Source: an uncultured Altererythrobacter sp. (GTDB lineage Bacteria > Pseudomonadota > Alphaproteobacteria > Sphingomonadales > Sphingomonadaceae). From it: 9,199 bases of DNA. A program made the translations under genes and the position numbers. Below are positions 1 through 5,521 of this stretch, one piece after another (positions within the stretch are counted from its first letter, which is position 1; the number at the start of each line of letters is the position of its first letter). Where the stretch lies: positions 1 to 9,199 of the forward strand of contig CAMPIA010000038.1 of the NCBI GenBank assembly GCA_946886175.1, given 5' to 3'. The notes beneath the pieces are model-generated. The model was not told where the DNA came from. It did no database searches and saw only the letters and a program-made list of their open reading frames with translations.

Positions 1-576
1 GGCGAGGACGTGCTGCTGCTCTCGGGCGCGGGCGACGGCGACATCAACGAGCCGATCCGCGAAGCCTACGTCGCGCGCGTGCGCTGGCTGATTGCCAACC
101 TCGGCACCGCGCTGGTCGCCAGCTTCATCATCGCAATGTTCGGGGCGGCGATCGAGCAACTCGTGGCGCTGGCGGTGCTGATGCCGATCGTCGCCTCCAT
201 CGGCGGCAATGCGGGCACGCAGACGATGGCGGTGTCGGTGCGCGCGATCGCGATGAACCAGCTCACCCAGGCCAACACCGGCCGCATCCTGTGGCGCGAG
301 ATGCGCGTCGCGCTGCTCAACGGGGCCACGGTGGCGGTGCTGATCGGGATCGCGACCGCGCTGCTCTTCACCCCGATGCTCGGCGCGGTGATCGCAGCGG
401 CGATGGTGATCAACGTTGCGATCGCCGGGCTCGCGGGGGTGCTGGTGCCGGTGATCTTCGAACGGCTGAAGCAAGACCCGGCGGTGGCGAGCAGCGTGTT
501 CGTGACGATGATCACCGATTCGATGGGCTTCTTCGCCTTCCTCGGCCTGGCCGTATGGAGCGGCGTCACCGGCTGA
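1..576 (+). CDS. mgtE: MgtE-family magnesium transporter, C-terminal membrane domain (5' truncated)
   Basis: The gene enters from the left edge, and 191 in-frame codons plus a TGA stop are visible. MgtE proteins are homodimeric inner-membrane Mg2+ channels/transporters of roughly 450-480 residues. They have a cytosolic N domain, CBS pair and plug helix, which here lie outside the window, followed by five membrane helices. Hydrophobic segments run at about fragment residues 28-49, 52-80, 103-124, 127-150 and 163-187, so the whole pore domain is present. The family signature GGNAGTQT is at 68-75. The pore segment beginning D159-P160-A161 continues into VTMITDSMG, matching the ion-binding last helix, where D159 is the expected Mg2+-coordinating residue. 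The acidic stretch before the first helix fits the end of the plug helix. The first in-frame ATG/GTG in the window is not the true start. Identification is confident; regulation cannot be judged. Confidence 0.93.
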   Translation, partial: GEDVLLLSGAGDGDINEPIREAYVARVRWLIANLGTALVASFIIAMFGAAIEQLVALAVLMPIVASIGGNAGTQTMAVSVRAIAMNQLTQANTGRILWREMRVALLNGATVAVLIGIATALLFTPMLGAVIAAAMVINVAIAGLAGVLVPVIFERLKQDPAVASSVFVTMITDSMGFFAFLGLAVWSGVTG

Positions 577-774
577 AGCCGGAGACATGGACCACATGTT
601 ACACAGTCCTGAGATGAAAAAATCCGGCTTGGGCGAACGGGTCTTGCCGAGGGTTCGACGCAGGGGAAAAGCGGACGAAACGGCGGGCATCGGCGAACCG
701 TGCGCGCTCCGATGGCCTGTAGGAAAGTGAAAAGCGCGTTCGCAATGCGCGCGTCGATCGCTATCTGACAGCCC

Positions 775-1170
775 ATGCCGCTCCACATGACCAAGATCGC
801 GTTTCGCAGCGAAAGCGTGGACACATTGCGCGCCTGGATCGAAAGCCACGCCGAACGCGCGCGGCTGACCACCAAGTACCGCCCGACCCGCTTCGCCGAG
901 ATGGAAGGCGGCTCGCTCTACTGGATCCACCAGCACGCGCTGGTCGGCCGCAGCCCCATCCTCGGCTTCGAGCAGACCCCCGACGGGCGCTGGTGGATCA
1001 ATCTCGAGCCGGTGCTGATCGGCGTCCACCCCCGCCCCAAACGCGCGCACCAGGGCTGGCGTTACCTCAAGGACAAGGACAAGCCCGCCGACTTGGCCGA
1101 AGGCGAGGATATCGGCGACGTGCTGCCGGGGAAACTGATGGGGAAGCTGAACCGGCTGGGGCTGGTTTAG
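775..1170 (+). CDS. DUF1489 family protein, function unknown
   Basis: This 131-residue protein matches the DUF1489 family, which is found mostly in alphaproteobacteria and has no assigned function. The recognisable conserved blocks are GGSLYW at residues 45-50 and QGWRYL at 93-98, the latter followed by a Lys/Asp-rich stretch and PADL. The protein is soluble-looking, with no signal peptide or membrane segment, and is basic at both ends. Its length is typical of the family. I chose the ATG at 775 because the N-terminus MPLHMTKIAF resembles the family's usual start (short, then L-H/K-hydrophobic). The ATG at 787, four codons in, is a possible alternative. No convincing Shine-Dalgarno sequence precedes either. 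The gene stands alone between a 198-bp gap and a hairpin, so neighbours give no functional hint. Confidence 0.85.
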   Translation: MPLHMTKIAFRSESVDTLRAWIESHAERARLTTKYRPTRFAEMEGGSLYWIHQHALVGRSPILGFEQTPDGRWWINLEPVLIGVHPRPKRAHQGWRYLKDKDKPADLAEGEDIGDVLPGKLMGKLNRLGLV

Positions 1171-1172
1171 GC

Positions 1173-1188
1173 GGCTGTTGGCTGTTGG
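1173..1188 (+). repeat. Short tandem repeat (7 bp x 2)
   Basis: GGCTGTT occurs twice in direct succession (1173-1179 and 1180-1186), followed by a further GG, just after the DUF1489 stop codon. It is too short to indicate a mobile element and probably arose by slippage. It has no visible role. Confidence 0.6.
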
Positions 1189-1202
1189 GATGCCCGATAG
1201 AC

Positions 1203-1222
1203 CTCTCCCCTGAAGGGGAGAG
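1203..1222. terminator. Hairpin between convergent genes, likely bidirectional terminator
   Basis: CTCTCCCC (1203-1210) and GGGGAGAG (1215-1222) form a perfect 8-bp stem closed by the tetraloop TGAA. It lies between the rightward DUF1489 gene (stop at 1170) and the leftward FrnE gene (stop at 1248), where a shared terminator is expected. No run of T follows on either strand, so it is not a textbook intrinsic terminator. Hairpins of this CCCCTnnAGGGG type are also common as dispersed intergenic repeats in alphaproteobacterial genomes. The structure is seen directly; its function is inferred. Confidence 0.6.
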
Positions 1223-1247
1223 AGGGTATCGCGGCTAACCTGGCCGT

Positions 1248-1922
1248 CTAATCCGCCACTTTCGCGGCTACCCGCCGCAGCGCGTTGACATAAGTCTCGG
1301 CCGGTTGCGCGCCCGGGATCAGGAACTTGTCCGCCACCACCATCGCCGGGACGCCAGTCACGTTCATGTCCATCGCCTGTCGCTCCTCGGCGCGAACGCG
1401 TTGGGCGAGCTTTTCGTCATCGAGCGCCTTCGCGGCGGCGGGGCGGTCGAAGCCCGTTTCCTCCGCGATATCGAGCAGCACCTCGCGCTCGCCGATGCGG
1501 CGCCGCTGGTTGAAATGCGCGCGGAACAGCGCGAGCTTGAGCGTGGTCTGGCGCTCGGCTCCGGCGGCTTCCAGCGCCCATGCGAGCAGGCGATGCGCGG
1601 GATAAGTGTTCCACATCATCGCGGGCGGGGCGTCGCTCCCACCCTCCCACTCGAGCGAGACGCCGGCTTCGCGCGCCATTTCGCGCATGCGTTCGCGCAT
1701 GGCCTGCCCGTCTGCTTCGCTGCGGCCGTACTTGCGCGCGATATGCGCCGCCTGCTCCTCGCCTTCGGGCGGCATGTCGGGATTGAGCTCGAACGGGCGC
1801 CATCGCACTTCGGCCTCGATCTCGCCTTCGAGGATGTCGAGCGCCTGGCGCAGATTGCCCCAGCCGACCAGGCACCACGGACACATGACGTCGGACCAGA
1901 TATCGATCGCGAGGCGCGTCAT
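1248..1922 (-). CDS. FrnE-type DsbA family oxidoreductase
   Basis: This 224-residue thioredoxin-fold protein belongs to the DsbA/FrnE (2-hydroxychromene-2-carboxylate isomerase-DsbA-like) group. The active-site CPWC is at residues 14-17, directly after the first beta strand (ending IWSDVM). NTYPAHRL at 105-112 lies in the helical insertion, where the family keeps a similar N-x-x-x-A-H-R. The loop GVPAMVV contains the expected cis-proline, P192, followed by GAQP at 204-207. There is no signal peptide, so the protein should act in the cytosol, unlike classical DsbA. FrnE of Deinococcus is reported as a cytosolic disulfide isomerase/chaperone linked to oxidative stress; substrates here are unknown. 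The start ATG overlaps the stop codon of the upstream NudC gene as ATGA, which indicates translational coupling and fixes the start. It is the last gene of a three-gene leftward operon. Confidence 0.9.
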   Translation of the reverse strand: MTRLAIDIWSDVMCPWCLVGWGNLRQALDILEGEIEAEVRWRPFELNPDMPPEGEEQAAHIARKYGRSEADGQAMRERMREMAREAGVSLEWEGGSDAPPAMMWNTYPAHRLLAWALEAAGAERQTTLKLALFRAHFNQRRRIGEREVLLDIAEETGFDRPAAAKALDDEKLAQRVRAEERQAMDMNVTGVPAMVVADKFLIPGAQPAETYVNALRRVAAKVAD

Positions 1923-2809
1923 TGCGCGAGCCACCAGCGCACGAGATGGGTGGAGATGGCCTGCTCCATCGGCTTGAGGAACGGCGCCGAGGGGTGGCCC
2001 GCCATCGCGGCTTCGACTTCGGCACGGGTGAACCAGCGCACCTCGGCCATTTCGGTCTCGTCGATTTTCAGCGCGGGATCGTCGGCATGCGAATGGCAGC
2101 CGATCATGAGCTGGCTGGGGAACGGCCACGGCTGGCTGGCGACGTAAGTCACGTCGCGCACGCGCACGCCCGATTCCTCGAGCACCTCGCGCGCGACCGC
2201 CTCCTCGATGCTCTCGCCCGGCTCGACGAAGCCGGCAAGCGCGGAGAAGCGCCCCTCGGGCCAGCCCAGCCCGCGGCCGAGCATCAGCTTTCCATCGTGT
2301 TCGACGAGCATGATCGTGACCGGATCGGTGCGCGGGAAGTGCTGCGCGCCGCAGCCGCCCTCGTCCTCCGGGCAGTCGCGCTGCCAGCCGCCTTTGGCGA
2401 GCCGGGTCCGGCCCCCGCACGCGGCGCAGAAGCGGTGCCGCGCGTGCCAGTCGACCAGGCTGCGCGCGCCGCCGTAGAGCGCGAGGTCTTCGGGCGCGAG
2501 CGTGGCCATCATGGTCCACAACTGCGGGTTCGCCATGCGCGGGCGCGAGTCGCCCTGCGGCGGCACCGCGGCGAAGCACCCGCGGCCTTCGTGCAGCCCG
2601 AGGAAGACCAGTTCGGCATCCTCCGGCGCGTCGGCCAGCGTGCCCCAGGCGAGCCGCCCCCCGTCGTCGACCGAGGGCATCATCCCCTCGAGCGCGAGCA
2701 GCCGCGCCCGCCACGTCATCTGCCCGGCGAGCGCCTCGGGATCGGCACGGATGTTGTCCGCACGGTCGAGAAGGCAGCCTGTGAATGCAAGCACTGGTCG
2801 CGAAGCCAC
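1919..2809 (-). CDS. nudC: NAD+/NADH diphosphatase (NudC-type Nudix hydrolase)
   Basis: NudC-type enzymes hydrolyse NADH/NAD+ to NMN(H) and AMP, and remove NAD caps from RNA 5' ends. The protein (296 residues from the chosen start) has an N-terminal NudC-like domain (about 5-120), a zinc ribbon (C128, C131, C146, C153) and a Nudix domain. A perfect Nudix box spans 193-215: G193, E199, R207-E208-V209, E211-E212, G214. The NADH-diphosphatase signature SQPWPFP is at 225-231. The second zinc-ribbon pair is C-x6-C instead of the usual C-x2-C. No in-frame ATG lies near the family's N-terminus. I chose GTG at 2809, five bases after the serine hydrolase stop and just downstream of a GAGA. GTG at 2794 and TTG at 2818 (overlapping that stop as TTGA) are alternatives. 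Family assignment is very secure; the start is not. Confidence 0.92.
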   Translation of the reverse strand: MASRPVLAFTGCLLDRADNIRADPEALAGQMTWRARLLALEGMMPSVDDGGRLAWGTLADAPEDAELVFLGLHEGRGCFAAVPPQGDSRPRMANPQLWTMMATLAPEDLALYGGARSLVDWHARHRFCAACGGRTRLAKGGWQRDCPEDEGGCGAQHFPRTDPVTIMLVEHDGKLMLGRGLGWPEGRFSALAGFVEPGESIEEAVAREVLEESGVRVRDVTYVASQPWPFPSQLMIGCHSHADDPALKIDETEMAEVRWFTRAEVEAAMAGHPSAPFLKPMEQAISTHLVRWWLAQ

Positions 2810-2814
2810 CCGTC

Positions 2815-4128
2815 TCAACCCTGCGCCATCGCCATCAGGTCGGCGACCACGGCCTTGGGAAACTCCGAATGGAGCGGGTAGGTTTCGACCGGCATATACT
2901 GGGTGTACATCCCCGCGCGCAGGCCGCGCTTCATGTCGACGAAGGCGACCGTGCCCGCCGCTCCGCCCCAGCCGTAGCTGCCCGCCTGCTCGCCCAGCCC
3001 GACGCGGCCGCCCGCGCCGAAGCCCGATCCGGCGGCGAAAGTGCCTTCGGTGGTGACGCCCTCGGGCAGCAGGTTGGAGGTGCCGAGCCGCACCGCCGCC
3101 TCGCTCATCACCCGCTTGCCCCCCAGCTGGCCGTAGCCGACGAGCATCTGGAGGAAGCGATCGTAGTCGCGCGGGCTCGAGACCAGTCCCGCCCCGCCGA
3201 AGGGAAACGCGGGCTCGTCGAGATAGACCGAGGCGCGCGCCGGATCGAGCGGCAGCAGGGTTCCGTTCATCACCCCGTAGTTGGTGGTCAGCCGCCCGAC
3301 TTCGCTTTCGGGCACGCGGAACCAGGTACTCGTCATCCCCAGCGGATCGAACAGACGCTGCTTGAGAAACGCGTCGAACGGCTGGCCCGAGACGACCTCG
3401 ATCACCCGGCCCATCAGGTCGAGCGCGACCGAATAGCTCCAGCGGGTTCCCGGCTGCGCCACCAGCGGCAGCGCGGCGAGGTTGTCGGCGAAGGCTTCCA
3501 GGCTCGGCGCGGGGGCGCCGCGGCCGAACATCTCGCCCAAGGGCAGCTTGGTGACCTGCCCCGGCACGACGCCCGCTTGAGCGTAGGCGGCGGCGATCGG
3601 GCCCTTCTGGATGATCGAGTAGCCGAGCCCGGCGGTGTGGGTGAGCAGGTGCCGGATTGTGATCGGGCGCTCGGCAGGCTCGAGATCGGTGATCGAGCCG
3701 TCGTAGGTCTTCTGCACCTGCATGTCGGCGAAGGCGGGGAGGATTTCGGCGAGCGGCTGGTCGAGCTCGAGCTTGTCGTCCTCGATCAGCAGCATCGTCG
3801 CCATGCCGGTGATCGGCTTGGTCATCGAATAGATGCGATAGAGGCTGTCGATCCCGGCGGGCGCGGCCTGGCCGATGGCGAGCGTGCCGCGCGCGATCAC
3901 CTCGGGCGCGCGCTGCTGCCAGCCGAGCACCGAAACCATGTTCGCGACCTTGCGCGCCTCGACATAGCGATCCGCGAGCGCGACGACCGAGGGCCACTGG
4001 CTCGCCTGCGCGAACGCCGCGCGGCCCAGCGGCAGGCCGGCCAGCGCCGCGCCCGCCCCCATGATCGCTCCACCCCTCAGCAACGCACGGCGCGACAGCG
4101 CCGCCTGGTCGAACGTCCTCGATCCCAT
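2815..4128 (-). CDS. Exported serine hydrolase, class C beta-lactamase/EstB-like fold
   Basis: This 437-residue protein belongs to the beta-lactamase class C/penicillin-binding-protein-like serine hydrolases, whose members include esterases, peptidases and beta-lactamases. S101-M-T-K104 is the nucleophile/base motif. Y232-S-V, within WSYSVALD, is the second motif, in the Y-S-x form typical of EstB-like esterases rather than the Y-x-N of AmpC. W387-G-G is the third motif, replacing K-T/S-G. HLLTHTAG (160-167) is a further family landmark. The N-terminus has a Tat-type signal: SRRALL at 12-17, then a hydrophobic stretch ending AFA-Q near residue 40, so export in folded form to the periplasm is likely. 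ATG at 4128 is preceded by AAGGA, seven bases away. It is the first gene of the leftward operon with NudC and FrnE. The motifs favour esterase-like activity over lactam resistance; the substrate is unknown. Confidence 0.9.
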   Translation of the reverse strand: MGSRTFDQAALSRRALLRGGAIMGAGAALAGLPLGRAAFAQASQWPSVVALADRYVEARKVANMVSVLGWQQRAPEVIARGTLAIGQAAPAGIDSLYRIYSMTKPITGMATMLLIEDDKLELDQPLAEILPAFADMQVQKTYDGSITDLEPAERPITIRHLLTHTAGLGYSIIQKGPIAAAYAQAGVVPGQVTKLPLGEMFGRGAPAPSLEAFADNLAALPLVAQPGTRWSYSVALDLMGRVIEVVSGQPFDAFLKQRLFDPLGMTSTWFRVPESEVGRLTTNYGVMNGTLLPLDPARASVYLDEPAFPFGGAGLVSSPRDYDRFLQMLVGYGQLGGKRVMSEAAVRLGTSNLLPEGVTTEGTFAAGSGFGAGGRVGLGEQAGSYGWGGAAGTVAFVDMKRGLRAGMYTQYMPVETYPLHSEFPKAVVADLMAMAQG

Positions 4129-4135
4129 CGAACGG

Positions 4136-4144
4136 TCCTTTTTT
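4136..4144 (-). promoter_or_regulatory. Ribosome binding site of the serine hydrolase gene
   Basis: Read on the minus strand this is AAAAAAGGA. The purine-rich AAGGA ends seven bases before the ATG at 4128, an optimal spacing, and fixes that start. It is the clearest Shine-Dalgarno sequence of the leftward operon. Confidence 0.7.
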
Positions 4145-4211
4145 GCAATCGGTCGGCGGCGGTTTGCGGCATCGAGGCTGAACGGTCAATTGCCCCTCTT
4201 GCGTCGAGGTG

Positions 4212-4228
4212 CTGTATTATCCATACAG
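4212..4228. promoter_or_regulatory. 17-bp inverted repeat in the divergent spacer, candidate operator or leader hairpin
   Basis: CTGTAT (4212-4217), five bases TATCC, then ATACAG (4223-4228) form a perfect 6-bp inverted repeat in an AT-richer patch of the 105-bp spacer between the leftward serine hydrolase operon and the rightward small membrane protein gene. It overlaps TATTAT (4215-4220), a possible -10 element for the rightward gene. Its right arm runs into AGGA (4227-4230), the only Shine-Dalgarno candidate for the ATG at 4234. It could be a dimeric repressor site or a small RNA hairpin masking the ribosome site. The repeat is directly seen; the role is inferred. Confidence 0.4.
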
Positions 4229-4233
4229 GACAC

Positions 4234-4455
4234 ATGCTCAATCTGCTTTCCATCCTCGCCGGGATCGTCGGCCTCGTCATCGTGATCCCTTCCACCATCC
4301 CGTTCCTCGGCTGGGGCAACTGGTTCGCGCTGCCGGTGGTGGCCGTCGGGATCGCGCTCGGCGCGATGTCGTCGAGCAACGGTGGGCGCAATTTCTGCCT
4401 GATCGTCTTCGCGATCGCCGTGTTGCGGCTGATGCTGGGCGGCGGGATTATCTAG
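4234..4455 (+). CDS. Small integral membrane protein, function unknown
   Basis: This 73-residue, strongly hydrophobic protein has three likely membrane segments at about 3-19, 31-46 and 53-69. Short turns with conserved-looking residues separate them: PFLGWGNW at 23-30 between the first two, and SSSNGGRN at 46-53 between the second and third. It ends RLMLGGGII. Small membrane proteins with this pattern (P-F-L-G-W-x-N-W, then a G-R-N motif) seem familiar as hypothetical proteins in sphingomonads, but no function is known to me. The ATG at 4234 is chosen because AGGA (4227-4230) precedes it and the reading immediately becomes a membrane segment. The in-frame reading upstream is arginine-rich and looks like antisense of the serine hydrolase gene. 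The TAG stop shares four bases with the mutY stop on the other strand. Real coding is likely on hydrophobicity and placement. Confidence 0.75.
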   Translation: MLNLLSILAGIVGLVIVIPSTIPFLGWGNWFALPVVAVGIALGAMSSSNGGRNFCLIVFAIAVLRLMLGGGII

Positions 4456-5465
4456 GCGAGCGCCCGCCGGGCCGCTTTCGCGAACAGGGTCGGCAAGCCC
4501 GCGGCTTCCAGTTCCGCGAGCGGCCACCATTCGCCTTCGCCTTCCGGCGCGCTCGCAACTTCCAGCGCCATCACCCGCAGATCGAGATCGAAGTGCGTGA
4601 AGCCGTGGCGCACCGTGCCCGCTTCGCGCCACTCGCCGGAAATCGGCGGCTCGCAGTCGCCGTCACCGCGCGCCGACCAGCCATCGTCGGGCAGCGCGCG
4701 CATTCCACCGAGCATTCCACGGCCGGGGCGGCGGACGAGCCAGACGCCGCCGTCCCGCGCGATCCACCACGCGGTGCCGGTGCGCTGTGGCTTGGCCTTC
4801 CTCGCAATCTTGTAGGGATAACGCGCCGGATCGCCCTCCCCACGCGCCTCACATCGGTCTGCAAGCGGGCACAGCAGGCACTTCGGATCGCGCGCGGTGC
4901 AGACGGTCGCGCCGAGGTCCATCATCGCCTGCGCGAAGTCGCCCGCGCGCTCCGCCGGAGTGATTGCGTCGGCATGCGCGCGGATCGCCTTGCGCGCGGC
5001 GGGCAGCGGCTCCGCCACCGCGAACAGCCGCGCAACGACGCGCTCGACATTGGCGTCGACGACCACCGCGCGCCGCCCGAACGCGATGGCGGCAACCGCC
5101 GCGGCGGTATAGTCGCCCAGCCCCGGCAGCTTGCGCAGTTCGGCCTCGGTCTCGGGAAAGCCGCCCAGTTCGGCCACGGCGTGCGCGCATTTCACCAGAT
5201 TGCGCGCGCGCGAATAGTAGCCGAGCCCGGCCCAGGCCGCCATCACGTCCTCCTCCGGCGCGGCGGCGAGCGCCGCGACGCTGGGCCAGCGCGCGGTGAA
5301 CGCGGCGAAATAAGGCTTCACCGCGGCGACCGTGGTCTGCTGGAGCATGACCTCGGACAGCCACACGCGATAGGGCTCCGGCGCCGGTTCACCCGGCCGC
5401 GCGCGCCACGGCAGGTCGCGCGCGTGCCGGTCGTACCAGGCGAGCAGTGCGCTCGCGCTGGTCAT
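4452..5465 (-). CDS. mutY: A/G-specific adenine DNA glycosylase MutY
   Basis: MutY removes adenine mispaired with 8-oxoguanine, the last guard against G-to-T transversions. All hallmarks are visible in the 337-residue protein. SEVMLQQT (37-44) carries catalytic E38. The helix-hairpin-helix LPGLGDYTA (113-121) is followed by VVDANV (135-140) with catalytic D137. The 4Fe-4S cluster ligands C189-x6-C196-x2-C199-x5-C205 are intact. A C-terminal Nudix-like 8-oxoG recognition domain (about 230-330) includes GFTHF (288-292), corresponding to the F-S-H loop with Thr in place of Ser. I chose ATG at 5465 because it gives the expected start close to the first helix; a longer reading to 5537 would run into the divergent gene and adds arginine-rich, non-family sequence. 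GAGA stands about eight bases upstream. The stop overlaps that of the convergent small gene. Confidence 0.96.
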   Translation of the reverse strand: MTSASALLAWYDRHARDLPWRARPGEPAPEPYRVWLSEVMLQQTTVAAVKPYFAAFTARWPSVAALAAAPEEDVMAAWAGLGYYSRARNLVKCAHAVAELGGFPETEAELRKLPGLGDYTAAAVAAIAFGRRAVVVDANVERVVARLFAVAEPLPAARKAIRAHADAITPAERAGDFAQAMMDLGATVCTARDPKCLLCPLADRCEARGEGDPARYPYKIARKAKPQRTGTAWWIARDGGVWLVRRPGRGMLGGMRALPDDGWSARGDGDCEPPISGEWREAGTVRHGFTHFDLDLRVMALEVASAPEGEGEWWPLAELEAAGLPTLFAKAARRALA

Positions 5466-5521
5466 TGCAATCGTCTCGCCGCTGGCAGTCACGCGCCGCC
5501 TATGCCATGGGCATCGACGCA

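Noticed and set aside
576..630. Inverted repeat AAGCCGGA/TCCGGCTT as a terminator for mgtE
   Set aside because: The arms are 39 bases apart and no T-run follows, so it is not a convincing terminator. It is mentioned only beside the small ORF.
2815..4128. Antibiotic-resistance beta-lactamase
   Set aside because: The fold is shared, but the Y-S-V and W-G-G motifs are those of EstB-like esterases/peptidases, so a resistance call is not supported.
2810..4189. Upstream extension of the NudC frame through the whole serine hydrolase region, giving a 756-codon reading
   Set aside because: The extension lies out of frame over a gene with clear catalytic motifs and is Arg/Gly/Ala-rich. It is a stop-free shadow caused by high GC, not a fusion protein.
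4190..4220. Sigma-70-like promoter TTGCCC (4190-4195) and TATTAT (4215-4220) for the small membrane gene
   Set aside because: The spacer is 19 bp and the -35 match is poor; the alternative TTGCGT at 4199 is only 10 bp away. It is kept only as a possible -10 element in the inverted-repeat note.
2785..4233. Upstream extension of the small membrane protein frame antisense to the serine hydrolase gene
   Set aside because: The added sequence is Arg/His/Glu-rich antisense shadow. The coding character changes abruptly to membrane helices at ATG 4234, which has its own AGGA.
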